A stretch of DNA of 64,000 nt from Segetibacter sp. (GTDB lineage: Bacteria; Bacteroidota; Bacteroidia; Chitinophagales; Chitinophagaceae), in NCBI GenBank assembly GCA_028288505.1, contig JAQBNN010000280.1, forward strand, positions 1 to 64,000, read 5' to 3'. How positions within the stretch are numbered: the first letter of the stretch is position 1; each line of letters starts with the position of its first letter. The notes beneath the pieces are model-generated. The model was given only the letters and a program-made list of their open reading frames with translations. It ran no database searches and had not been told where the DNA came from. The translations under genes and the position numbers were made by a program. Below, in pieces: positions 19,614-29,158 of this stretch.

Positions 19614-19637
19614 GTACAAGAGTGCGATGCAACAATG
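19614..19637 (+). repeat. Intergenic repeat core (GCGATGC variant)
   Basis: GTACAAGAGTGCGATGCAACAATG. Confidence 0.85.
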
Positions 19638-19671
19638 TTTATATGACTTCTTTCGCCTGGTAAATAATAAA

Positions 19672-22476
19672 TCACTTAAGGTTTAACGAGCCATCCAAGC
19701 TATATGTCTTACCCTTTGTTGTTTTAATATTCATCGTCTTACCATTGTAACGTAAGATGCATTCACCTCCTGCATTCGATGTTACATCTACCTGTTGCAA
19801 CTTGCCTTGTTGCCATTTTATATTCAATACAAAGCCACCTCTTGCGCAGATACCTTTCACCTCGCCATCAGCAAAAGCAGTTGGTAAGGCAGGCAGTAAA
19901 TCAATATATTTAGTATGACTTTGAACAAGCATTTCACCGATACCAGCAGCGCCACCAAAGTTCCCATCGATTTGAAAAGGTGGATGCGCATCGAAAAGAT
20001 TTGGATAAGAACCGGCACCACCTTTAACAGGGCTTAGCAACATTTGAACGAGCTTGTATGAATGGTCTCCATCTTTAAAACGAGCCCATAAATTTATCTT
20101 CCAACCAAGGCTCCAACCTGTTGCAGCGTCACCTCTTTCGATAAGAGATTGTTGTGCGGCTTTAATGAATGCCGGCTTATCATCATAGTTAATTTCATCA
20201 CCAGGATAAACAGCCCAAAGATGAGACACGTGCCTATGCTTATCGTTCGGATCATCAACATCTTGCAACCATTCCTGCAATTGACCACGCTTACCAATTT
20301 GGTCGGGAGCAAGTTGAGCAAGCTTTTGCTTGAGTGTATTGCGTAATACCTTATCTGTATTTATAACCTCGCTTGCAGCAATTACATTTTTAAAAAGAGC
20401 CCTGATAATCTGGTGATCCATACTTGGTCCGGCAACCAAACCACCATGCTCGGGAGAGTTAGAAGGCGTACTGATGAGCCAACCAGTTTTAGGATCTTTT
20501 ATCAAAAAAGTATTGAAGAACAAAGCAGCATCTTTCATGATAGGATAAGCCTTGTTCTTTAAAAAGTTTACATCTTTTGTAAACAGGTAATGCTCCCACA
20601 AATGATAGGTTAACCAGGCAGCACCTGTAACCCATACACCATGATTGGAGGCATTGATTGGAGCAGTACCCCGCCATAAATCAGTATTATGATGCAGCAC
20701 CCAACCAGGCGCATTGTAATGAACCTTTGCCGTTTGTTTACCTGCCTCTGCAAGCTCTTCTATCATCTTAAAGAGAGGCTCGTGCATGGGTGAGAGATTA
20801 AGCAATTCTGCAGGCCAGTAATTCATCTCTGCATTAATGTTGGTAGTATACTTACTGCCCCATGGTGGCGTTAGCAAATCATTCCATATACCTTGTAAGT
20901 TAGCAGGTCTTGTGCCTGGTCGTGATGATGATATCAACAGGTAGCGACCATACTGAACATACATTGCTGCAAACGATGCATCCTTTGAAGTAGCAAACTT
21001 CTGCAGTCGCTCACCAGTAGGAAGGTTTGCATTTTCATTACCCGAAAGATTAATAGAAAACGTATTGAAATACTTTTGGTACTCTGCAGTATGAGCAGCT
21101 TTAATTTGAGTATATGTCTTGCCTTTCAAAGCTTGCAAATCTTTCTTTGCAAGAGCGTTTGCATCAGCAGTAACATCTTTATAATTTTTATAGTTAGTAG
21201 CTGCAGTTAGGTATAAAGTAACATCATCCGCATTGCTAACAACAATCTTATTGTTCTCAATTGTTGCCTTGCCTTTATTAATTACAACCTTCAAAAAACT
21301 CTCGCCTTTTAATGCGCCATTCTTCACCTTAACTGATAGGCCTAAAGTATTCGCATCAACTTTACGTGTAGAAGAATATTTATGCGGACTATTTAAATCA
21401 ACATCAAAACTGATGCTTGCAGGCTTGCTTGAAGTAAGGTGAATAATAATTGCCTGGTTAGGCTGACTAGCTAAATATTCACGAGTGTACTGAACTCCAT
21501 TAACACTATAAGTTGTACGACTAACAGCCTTTTCAATATCAAGCTCACGCTTATAATTAGTAGCATTAGTATGATTAGCAAAGTTTAGAAACACGTCACC
21601 AAAAGGTTGATAGTCGGCCTGGTAACGAGGTGTTGCAGGCGGCTCATCATTCTGAATTTTATACTTCCATAAACCATTCAACGATAACTTACTCTTCTCA
21701 TCTCCACCAACAGGATATACACCAATATGCCTCGTTGTATCTTTATAACCAGCAATGCCGCCCTTGTCAAAATAGTTCAGCACTTGTATCGCAATCGTGT
21801 TCTTACCGGCCTTCAAAACATCCTTACTAATGGTATACTTTCTTGCGTCGGTATTATCCATCGTTCCAACCTGCTTGCCATTTACGTAAGTAAAATCCTG
21901 GTCACGTATCCTGTTCAAATCAAGCACAAGATCTTTACCAACCCATGCCGCCGGAAGTTCAAAGGTTGTTCTATACCACACTGCTCCATCCAATCCTTCG
22001 AAGCCCACTGTTTCCCAACCTTCGTATGCAGGCACCATCATTGTCTTCCAGTCCTTATCATTGTAATCTACCAATGCCGGGTTTCCTGTCAAACCTTTCA
22101 ACGAACGCATTGCATTAAACCATTCCCCTCTTTTGCCTTCGCCTGATTTCAATCCCATAAACTTCTCTTCTGCCAATGCCTCCGCTTCTTTTTGTTTGCC
22201 TTCAAACACCAACCTTCTTATTTCGGCTAAGTAATTTGCTGCCCCTTCCCTGTTGTGGTTTCTCGGTTCGCCTGTCCACAATGTTTCTTCGTTAAATTGT
22301 ATCCTGTCTTTCTCCACGCCTCCAAATATCATTGCCCCCAATCTTCCGTTGCCGATCGGTAATGCCTCTACCCATTTGGTTGCAGGCTTGTTATACCAAA
22401 GCTTCAAGTCTTGTTGCGCAAAGCTTGCAACTATTGCTAATACAAATGATATTGTTATGATGGCTCTTTTCAACAT
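19672..22476 (-). CDS. GH95 alpha-L-fucosidase/galactosidase-type hydrolase with inserted jelly-roll module
   Basis: LPIGNGRLGAMIFGGVEKDRIQFNEETLWTGEP; NLQGIWNDLLTPPWGSKYTTNINAEMNYWP; FQIDGNFGGAAGIGEMLVQSH. Confidence 0.92.
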   Translation of the reverse strand: MLKRAIITISFVLAIVASFAQQDLKLWYNKPATKWVEALPIGNGRLGAMIFGGVEKDRIQFNEETLWTGEPRNHNREGAANYLAEIRRLVFEGKQKEAEALAEEKFMGLKSGEGKRGEWFNAMRSLKGLTGNPALVDYNDKDWKTMMVPAYEGWETVGFEGLDGAVWYRTTFELPAAWVGKDLVLDLNRIRDQDFTYVNGKQVGTMDNTDARKYTISKDVLKAGKNTIAIQVLNYFDKGGIAGYKDTTRHIGVYPVGGDEKSKLSLNGLWKYKIQNDEPPATPRYQADYQPFGDVFLNFANHTNATNYKRELDIEKAVSRTTYSVNGVQYTREYLASQPNQAIIIHLTSSKPASISFDVDLNSPHKYSSTRKVDANTLGLSVKVKNGALKGESFLKVVINKGKATIENNKIVVSNADDVTLYLTAATNYKNYKDVTADANALAKKDLQALKGKTYTQIKAAHTAEYQKYFNTFSINLSGNENANLPTGERLQKFATSKDASFAAMYVQYGRYLLISSSRPGTRPANLQGIWNDLLTPPWGSKYTTNINAEMNYWPAELLNLSPMHEPLFKMIEELAEAGKQTAKVHYNAPGWVLHHNTDLWRGTAPINASNHGVWVTGAAWLTYHLWEHYLFTKDVNFLKNKAYPIMKDAALFFNTFLIKDPKTGWLISTPSNSPEHGGLVAGPSMDHQIIRALFKNVIAASEVINTDKVLRNTLKQKLAQLAPDQIGKRGQLQEWLQDVDDPNDKHRHVSHLWAVYPGDEINYDDKPAFIKAAQQSLIERGDAATGWSLGWKINLWARFKDGDHSYKLVQMLLSPVKGGAGSYPNLFDAHPPFQIDGNFGGAAGIGEMLVQSHTKYIDLLPALPTAFADGEVKGICARGGFVLNIKWQQGKLQQVDVTSNAGGECILRYNGKTMNIKTTKGKTYSLDGSLNLK

Positions 22477-22531
22477 TATTGATATTCTGTTATTTTATTT
22501 TTATGTACTAAGCATTGGTAATTCTATTAAG

Positions 22532-22555
22532 CATCATTGCGTCGCACACTTGTAC
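22532..22555 (-). repeat. Intergenic repeat core (GCGACGC subtype)
   Basis: CATCATTGCGTCGCACACTTGTAC. Confidence 0.85.
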
Positions 22556-22581
22556 TGTTGTTACATTTTGCATCGAAACTA

Positions 22582-22658
22582 TCACGCAAAGGCGCAAAGT
22601 TTAAAACAAGACGCAAAGAAAAACTTGGCGTCTTTGCTTCCTTTGCTTCTTTGCGTGA
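22582..22658. repeat. CACGCAAAGGCGCAAAG-type palindrome
   Basis: TCACGCAAAGGCGCAAAG ... CTTTGCTTCTTTGCGTGA. Confidence 0.88.
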
Positions 22659-22670
22659 ACTATTCCAGCT

Positions 22671-22763
22671 CGTCATCGGGAGGAACGAAGCAATTCCCAT
22701 GAATTCAAGCAATCCTGTTTATAATTAAGGAGATTACTTCGTCCGTACCTGCTCGCCGTCACG
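22671..22763. repeat. Degenerate CGTCATTGCGAGG-type palindrome
   Basis: CGTCATCGGGAGGAACGAAGCAATTCC ... GGAGATTACTTCGTCCGTACCTGCTCGCCGTCACG. Confidence 0.7.
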
Positions 22764-22777
22764 AATACCAAACAAAC

Positions 22778-24352
22778 TTATTGCACCTCAATCCTCTCCT
22801 CAACCTCGTCCCCTTTCACCAAAGCCTTAAGCGCTGCACCAAGATTATTATTCTTCATCGTAACACCCTTTGTCTTATCACCTTTAACTGTTAGGAAAAC
22901 TTGTGTTGGTGTCTCCAGATTGTTGTTATACAAAAACACCTGCTGCACATTATTCAAAGTAATATTAGAAACACCCGAAACAGGCTTAAGGGTTTTAAAA
23001 TTATTAATAGTTAGGTTACTAACATTCTCTGCATTTAATGAAGAGCCTGTTTCAGTTGTTATCCTTACATTATGAATCTCTATGTTTCTTGCTTCTTTAA
23101 TTGTCGCTCCAGTCTTTGCTTGAAACTGCATATCATTAAACGTGATATCTTCTACTGGCATTTCTGCAAGACCATTAATAAAAATAGCCTGGTTAGTTTG
23201 AGCAGTTATATTACTAAAGTGAATATTACGAAATTGAGGCGTTCTTTCAGAAACGGGTGCAGGATCTGTTTTAGCATATTGCATATCCAACACAATTGCC
23301 TGGTCCTTTATGTTCTTCATGATAATATTATCGACTCGTATCTCTTCAACAATTCCACCACGACCTCTTGCTGTTTTAATACGTATACCTCTATCAGTTC
23401 CATCAAAAACACAATTAGAAATTGTGATCTTCCTTACATCACCACTCATCTCGCTACCGATAACAACACCACCATGTCCGCTTAACATTGTACAGTTAGT
23501 AATGGTATAATTTTCGGCAGGCATTGCTTTAGTTCTGCCTGGCATATCCTTTCCCGACTTAATAGTTATACAGTCATCACCCACACTAATATGGCAATTG
23601 GAAATATGAACATACTTACAACTTTCAGGATTGATACCATCCGTATTAGGCGAATTAGGATTATTAATGGTTACAGCATTAATAGTTACGTTCTCACAAA
23701 ATTCAGGGTTAACTGTCCAAAAAGGTGAATTGATAATTGTAATCCCGTCTATCAGAACATTTTTACAATACATCGGTTGAATAAAAGGCGGCCTTAAAAA
23801 CCCGCGTTTCATTTGCGCCGGATTGTCAGGCAAAAGAATGTTTTTATTCAAGCTATCAAAAATGTATTGCCACTTACTTCGTGGCTGGTTCTCTTTATAA
23901 CCTTCTACAAAATCCCACCACTTTTTACCGTGCCCATTAATCAAACCTCTTCCTATTATTGAAATATTTTCTGCTTTATAGGCATAGAATAAAGGTGAGA
24001 AACTTGTAACATCAACACCCTCATACCTGCTTTCAACCATTGGCAGGTAATCATCAAAGTTGTCACTAAAATGCAGTTCAGCACCTGCATCAATGAAGAT
24101 GGTTATGTTGCTTTTTAAATGAATAGGACCAGTTAGGTATTTACCTGCAGGAAAGTAAACTGTACCTCCGCCTTTTTTTGATGCTGCTGCAATTGCTGCA
24201 GCAATTGCTTTTGTAGCAATCTTACTGCTATCGTTTTTTGCACCGTAGGTTAGTACGTTGTAGTATTGTTGGGCAACGGCTGCTTGCAAGCTTGCAATTA
24301 GTACTAACAGTATTGCTATTGATTTTATAAACTTCATTTCTTGTTTGTTCAT
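22778..24352 (-). CDS. GH28 polygalacturonase-family hydrolase
   Basis: NSPNTDGINPESC, VGDDCITIKSG, GHGGVVIGSEMSG, RGIRIKTARGRGG. Confidence 0.93.
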   Translation of the reverse strand: MNKQEMKFIKSIAILLVLIASLQAAVAQQYYNVLTYGAKNDSSKIATKAIAAAIAAASKKGGGTVYFPAGKYLTGPIHLKSNITIFIDAGAELHFSDNFDDYLPMVESRYEGVDVTSFSPLFYAYKAENISIIGRGLINGHGKKWWDFVEGYKENQPRSKWQYIFDSLNKNILLPDNPAQMKRGFLRPPFIQPMYCKNVLIDGITIINSPFWTVNPEFCENVTINAVTINNPNSPNTDGINPESCKYVHISNCHISVGDDCITIKSGKDMPGRTKAMPAENYTITNCTMLSGHGGVVIGSEMSGDVRKITISNCVFDGTDRGIRIKTARGRGGIVEEIRVDNIIMKNIKDQAIVLDMQYAKTDPAPVSERTPQFRNIHFSNITAQTNQAIFINGLAEMPVEDITFNDMQFQAKTGATIKEARNIEIHNVRITTETGSSLNAENVSNLTINNFKTLKPVSGVSNITLNNVQQVFLYNNNLETPTQVFLTVKGDKTKGVTMKNNNLGAALKALVKGDEVEERIEVQ

Positions 24353-24386
24353 TGTTAATTCTAATGCTCACCGTCTTACATATGAT

Positions 24387-24480
24387 CGTCATTGCGAGGA
24401 ACGAAGCAATCTGCTCTTACACTTTGATCCGATTTATATTAAATCATCAGATTGCTTCGTCGTTCCTCCTCGCAATGACG
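24387..24480. repeat. CGTCATTGCGAGG-type palindrome, both arms
   Basis: CGTCATTGCGAGGAACGAAGCAATCTG ... CAGATTGCTTCGTCGTTCCTCCTCGCAATGACG. Confidence 0.93.
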
Positions 24481-24491
24481 AACACTTTATT

Positions 24492-26051
24492 TTAAATGCT
24501 CACCTTCACCTGCTTCAACTTACTGCCTTTGTAAATCTCTTTACCATCAGCATATATTCTAAAGCCTTTGCCTTTGTTATACCTTGTTCCATCCTTGTCG
24601 AATAGGATGGTCACTTGCTTACCATGATACATCACTTTATCAAGGCAGAACCAGTCCCATTTGCCTTCGGGTATCAATGGATATACTTCTAATACATTGT
24701 CTTGTCTTGGCTTTAACCCTATCAAATCACTTATAATTAAATCTGCAAAAGATGAGTGGTTGTAATAGCTGCTCCGAGGGTTGTCACCTTTTAGCCATTC
24801 GCCATTCTTTTCATCCTGGTATTCTCCTAAATAAGGCAAGCCTCTTTTTTGGTGCGACCAGGCGTAGGTATACAATTCATCATAGAACACTTTTGATGTC
24901 ATGCCATCCTTATTCTTGTAATTGGTCAACAAGTTGGATAAGCCTTTCAATGTTTGCGTTGTAGCGTAAGGCCAAACAGGACCATCCCACTCGCAGCCGT
25001 GGCCAGAGCCATGTGTTCTAAATAGTGGATGTCTGCGTTCTGCTGTTGTTAATCCCCATGGTGCGTTGAAACCTGTTGTGTCCGTTATTTGCTGCCATTG
25101 TTTGGCGTATCTCTTTTTATCATCGGGAAGATTAAAGTACCACGGAATATAACCAATGGCTTCCATAGCTTCATTTAATTTGCCATTAGGATGGCGGACT
25201 TTGAAGAAGCTTTCTTTACTATCCCATAAGCTATCCTGCACAAGCTTTTTTAATAATGCCGCTTTAGGTTTGTATATCCTCTTTAGACTATCTACTCCAA
25301 CTAACTCTGCCATTTTAGTAAGTGCGCCTGCATTGCCATACATATAGCTGTTGATGGTTGGCCTCATGTTCTTATCCTTACGGCTGCCACTGATAGATTC
25401 TTCCATGGCATCTCTTACATCGAACTGCCAAAACATTTGGTTGGGTAATTTCTTGTCGGCTTCCCATTGCTTGTAATCCTGGTGGAGGACTTGTATGTTC
25501 TTTTGGATGAAAGATTTGTCGTGCTTAACGAGATAATAATTATAGACAGCATTTTGTAACCAACTACTAAAATTCCTTAAGTGAGGTTTTGGAGTTTTTG
25601 GATCAACATATAACCAAAAGTTTATGTAGTCGTTGATGTATTGAGGGTCGCGTAACCAGCGGCCTTCGTAAATGTGATGACCTAAACCACTGCTGATCGT
25701 ATTGTATTTACCTCCGTGGTTCATTGGTGTAATAAACTCAGTAAATACATAGCCATCTGGTGTTTGTTTTAAGTGTTTACGGAAGCACCACCAGCGGTAG
25801 TAGTAGATCTTTTGGAGAGTTGTATCAGGGCATTCGAAGAGTGGAATGTTTTGTGAAAGCCAATCGTATGCTTTGTCGTTGGGGACATAGTTCCTTACGT
25901 ATTCGCTGTCTATCGAGTTGAAGTAGGTGACGTAGCTTTTCAACTTATCATTGGTTAAGACGCCATTACCTGGTTGACCAATAGCAATAGAAAATATACT
26001 AAGGCTAACCCCTAACAGAAATGATAGTTTAATTCTTGAGCTACTTTTCAT
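24492..26051 (-). CDS. MGH1-like six-hairpin glycoside hydrolase
   Basis: Secreted; GHGCEWDGPVWPYATTQTLKGLSNLL. Start moved from 26084 to the Met preceding the signal peptide (MKSSSRIKLSFLLG). Confidence 0.65.
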   Translation of the reverse strand: MKSSSRIKLSFLLGVSLSIFSIAIGQPGNGVLTNDKLKSYVTYFNSIDSEYVRNYVPNDKAYDWLSQNIPLFECPDTTLQKIYYYRWWCFRKHLKQTPDGYVFTEFITPMNHGGKYNTISSGLGHHIYEGRWLRDPQYINDYINFWLYVDPKTPKPHLRNFSSWLQNAVYNYYLVKHDKSFIQKNIQVLHQDYKQWEADKKLPNQMFWQFDVRDAMEESISGSRKDKNMRPTINSYMYGNAGALTKMAELVGVDSLKRIYKPKAALLKKLVQDSLWDSKESFFKVRHPNGKLNEAMEAIGYIPWYFNLPDDKKRYAKQWQQITDTTGFNAPWGLTTAERRHPLFRTHGSGHGCEWDGPVWPYATTQTLKGLSNLLTNYKNKDGMTSKVFYDELYTYAWSHQKRGLPYLGEYQDEKNGEWLKGDNPRSSYYNHSSFADLIISDLIGLKPRQDNVLEVYPLIPEGKWDWFCLDKVMYHGKQVTILFDKDGTRYNKGKGFRIYADGKEIYKGSKLKQVKVSI

Positions 26052-26130
26052 AATTTTTTTACTTCTTAATCTAAATACAATCACTTGTTTCGAGCTGCTC
26101 TTTAAATTCTTATCATGTTTCTATTCTATC

Positions 26131-26165
26131 AGCAGATTGCTTCTTCGTTCCTCCTCGCAATGACG
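26131..26165. repeat. CGTCATTGCGAGG-type palindrome, right arm (tandem copy 1)
   Basis: AGCAGATTGCTTCTTCGTTCCTCCTCGCAATGACG. Confidence 0.88.
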
Positions 26166-26187
26166 GTTCCAATTTATCTTTATCCGC

Positions 26188-26204
26188 GCAAGAGTGCGAC
26201 GCAA
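26188..26204 (+). repeat. Intergenic repeat core, partial
   Basis: GCAAGAGTGCGACGCAA. Confidence 0.75.
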
Positions 26205-26250
26205 TAACAAAATAACCGTTTTTGAATTTTTATCACCTTTACAATCCACC

Positions 26251-26285
26251 AGCAAATTGCTTCGTCGTTCATCCTCGCAATGACG
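26251..26285. repeat. CGTCATTGCGAGG-type palindrome, right arm (tandem copy 2)
   Basis: AGCAAATTGCTTCGTCGTTCATCCTCGCAATGACG, exactly 120 bp after copy 1. Confidence 0.88.
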
Positions 26286-26290
26286 ATACA

Positions 26291-26315
26291 GTAAAAGGGT
26301 GCGACGCAAGGATGA
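26291..26315 (+). repeat. Intergenic repeat core, partial
   Basis: GTAAAAGGGTGCGACGCAAGGATGA, followed by tail-like TACTGCTGGTAACATAA. Confidence 0.75.
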
Positions 26316-26362
26316 TGCTATGGAATACTACTGCTGGTAACATAATTATTCTTATTAGTTGA

Positions 26363-29122
26363 TTACTCAAACAACCAGTCGAGCTCTTTCTTTACTCCGC
26401 CCGGAATTAAACCTGCATCATATCCTTTTATAAGCTCTGTATCATTAACAAATCCTAAAATTAAAGCGGTTCCTTTAGCAAGTGTAAGCGTGTTGTTGCC
26501 GGCCTTAAAAGAATAAGTGTGAATGTTAACAGGCGGCATACCGGACACAAGAATTGCATTGCGAATCTTTGCTTCGGCCTGGCCGTAATTATCTGCACTT
26601 GCATCAATCTCGAGTTGCGGAGGTTGCAAGAACCTTCTGTCTTTTGAATTAAAATAACCTACCAAAACCTTTACAGGTTTAGGATTATTGAATTTAATAA
26701 CAGTCCCTTCAGCTATCTGCTTCGTCTTGCTCAACTTTAATGCGTTCAACTCTCTTAGTTCTTCGGCGTAGTCTTTAATATAGGTTGCTGTATCAGTGAA
26801 AAGGTCTTTACCGGTGCTTACGTTATAAAATGATTCAGGTTTTTTTATTAAGGTAACATCAGCATTTTTAAAGGTTGGCTTCTTATTTACTGCCACGTTT
26901 GTTTGAGGTCTTTTTAATGAATCAATTTTGATTTTAAAAGTGGCTAACTCTTGCTCGTATATGGGCAATAACTCGACCCATGTTTTCATTTTACCATTGT
27001 CGCCTCCTACTGGTATTTTACGTTGTTGGGTTTGCATACTGTTAGCATACAAGTAAGTGTCCTTTGTTAGGTTCGCTAAGATTCTATAGTGTTCAACACT
27101 TTTTTCTAAATGTGGCAACGCTTGCTCAAGGTCTTTTATATCATTAGAATATTTATAACGTAAAACCCTTAATGCCGCTTCTGCCTTTTCAGCAAAGTTG
27201 TTGGCTAAGGCGTTATAGATATGCATGTCATTCTTTATACGTCTGAACTCTTCATTATTTTTACTGATAGATGGTGCTGCTAATTCAATTGCATCTACAG
27301 CTTTTTGACCGTGCGCTTTTACTTCATTAATTATTTGAACAGGTGTTTCTCCAACATGCTTTTCTTTCTTCCATTCACGCTCTGCATACTCTGTCAACAT
27401 TTCTCCTTCGGGTCCTTCAGAATTATACAACAACGTGAACAGGCCATAGCGGAAAGGGTTGACCAGTTGAGTCATCAACATGCCTAAAGTAAGCGTTTGT
27501 CGGTTACCATCTGTTATTCCAAAACGACGCAAAAGCTTTGGCGCTATCTCACCGGTTTCTTCATAAGCGGTTAAAATATGCTTGCCATTTGTGGAGTCTG
27601 TTCCGTATTTGCTTCCAATAATATTACTCCAATATTTCACTTCATTATTACGGTTGCGATTCGCATTCCATGCATAACGGCTCCACGCCTTATACCAAAT
27701 CCAGTCGCGGTCTATTTGTAAGATTCGAGGGTTGGCATTGTCAGCAGAATAAGGCCAATCCCAATAAGAAGATTCAGGATATAAGTGTAAACCATTTCCA
27801 TGATGCACTTTATGCATTGCTTGTACACTCTTTTGGATAAAGTCAGCAGAACCATAACGGAAAGGCTCGAGATTAGCAAGTATGTGAACGTTCTCGATTT
27901 GAACTGTTCCAATAGCAGCAAGCTTACGGTGCAACTCCGCCCAGGGACCACGAGGCGTGTAAGTAGTTAATGCCTCACCGTTATACTTCGCTTCGGTATA
28001 TAGATTTTTATATAGTGGCAGGGCAGCCTTCATTACCATCTCTGCATCAGTATCGTGAGCACGCAAAACTATCGGGGGTTCACCTGTTTTCCCGAGTGCT
28101 TTCAATCCATCCTTTACGCCGGGAATAATAGTTTTTGTAAACCAATCAACATCGTCTTGTCCTACGCCTTCCATTGCTTCACCTAAGGCTACCATCAAAC
28201 CAACATTCGGGTATTTTTCAACAAAGGCTGCTATTGATTTACGGGTATAATCTGCAATTAAAGGAATGATAGGACGATTGCGGTCCTGTGTTTTGATGTT
28301 GTGCTTTTCAGCAAATGGTTGTGATACGATGATGTTGTAAAACATCTGGATAACCCATATTCCACGCTTATCGGCTTCCTGCGTGAGAAACGTAAACATC
28401 TCTTCATTCGCTTTGAACGTTGAATCATTTACTTCAACAGCATAAGGATAATCTTTCAATTTTACCAATGAAGCAAAAGGATGTCCGTTCCATAAGTACA
28501 AAGAATTCATTCGGTTTTCAACCAATGAATCAAGGTACTTCGTCCATAACGCCTTATCATAAAACCATGGAAAGTTTTCAGGAGTGTAAGGGTATTCGTA
28601 TACATGTCTGCCCGGTAAATAAACGGGCTTTGACATACCTATTGCTGTACCTCGCAACACCATCTCAGGTTTATCAGTAAACGATATGTTCTTAGGTAAT
28701 TGCTTATTCTCTTTAATCCTTTCTGCCAACTCAATACAACCATATAAGGCACCTGAATTATCAGAACCTATTATAATGATATTCCCTTTATCAGAATTAA
28801 TTTTAAATCCTTCCTTGCCTGGAAATGTACTATAACCTGCCTGAAAGCTTCTTAATAGCTTATCTCCAAGAGTTCCAACAATTATTAATGGTTTAGATGC
28901 TGAAGCAATTTTACTTTCATGTGCTTTCTTAACTGTATAACCTGCATCCACTAAGCTTTTAGATAATTTATCAACACCGAAAATTAAGCGTGCATGCGGT
29001 TGTTCAGCGAGTATGATTGTAACAATCTTCGGGCTTCCGGCACTATTGCTTTGCGCAGATAGCTGCAAGAGCGAACCAAATAAAATCGATAAAAAGAAAA
29101 AAAAGAACCTTTTCACATTCAT
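26363..29122 (-). CDS. GH67/GH115/GH20-type two-domain glycosidase-like protein, family not assigned
   Basis: N-terminal GNIIIIGSDNSGALYGCIELAERI (GH67N/GH20b-like) followed by a TIM-barrel-like region. Confidence 0.55.
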   Translation of the reverse strand: MNVKRFFFFFLSILFGSLLQLSAQSNSAGSPKIVTIILAEQPHARLIFGVDKLSKSLVDAGYTVKKAHESKIASASKPLIIVGTLGDKLLRSFQAGYSTFPGKEGFKINSDKGNIIIIGSDNSGALYGCIELAERIKENKQLPKNISFTDKPEMVLRGTAIGMSKPVYLPGRHVYEYPYTPENFPWFYDKALWTKYLDSLVENRMNSLYLWNGHPFASLVKLKDYPYAVEVNDSTFKANEEMFTFLTQEADKRGIWVIQMFYNIIVSQPFAEKHNIKTQDRNRPIIPLIADYTRKSIAAFVEKYPNVGLMVALGEAMEGVGQDDVDWFTKTIIPGVKDGLKALGKTGEPPIVLRAHDTDAEMVMKAALPLYKNLYTEAKYNGEALTTYTPRGPWAELHRKLAAIGTVQIENVHILANLEPFRYGSADFIQKSVQAMHKVHHGNGLHLYPESSYWDWPYSADNANPRILQIDRDWIWYKAWSRYAWNANRNRNNEVKYWSNIIGSKYGTDSTNGKHILTAYEETGEIAPKLLRRFGITDGNRQTLTLGMLMTQLVNPFRYGLFTLLYNSEGPEGEMLTEYAEREWKKEKHVGETPVQIINEVKAHGQKAVDAIELAAPSISKNNEEFRRIKNDMHIYNALANNFAEKAEAALRVLRYKYSNDIKDLEQALPHLEKSVEHYRILANLTKDTYLYANSMQTQQRKIPVGGDNGKMKTWVELLPIYEQELATFKIKIDSLKRPQTNVAVNKKPTFKNADVTLIKKPESFYNVSTGKDLFTDTATYIKDYAEELRELNALKLSKTKQIAEGTVIKFNNPKPVKVLVGYFNSKDRRFLQPPQLEIDASADNYGQAEAKIRNAILVSGMPPVNIHTYSFKAGNNTLTLAKGTALILGFVNDTELIKGYDAGLIPGGVKKELDWLFE

Positions 29123-29158
29123 AATCCTTGTTTAATAACCTTTAAAAAATCCATGGTA

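Noticed and set aside
21727-22146. 139-aa plus-strand ORF
   Set aside because: Antisense to the GH95 coding region, Cys/His-rich noise composition, no ribosome-site or family support.
23072-23485. 137-aa plus-strand ORF
   Set aside because: Antisense to GH28; no plausible protein features.
24345-24605. 86-aa ORF containing RHCEERSNLL
   Set aside because: It is translation of the CGTCATTGCGAGG palindrome; such RHCEERSNL-like ORFs are a typical artefact of this repeat type.
26121-26309. 62-aa ORF with two RHCEDERRSNLL-like repeats
   Set aside because: Translation of the tandem palindromic arms, not a credible protein.
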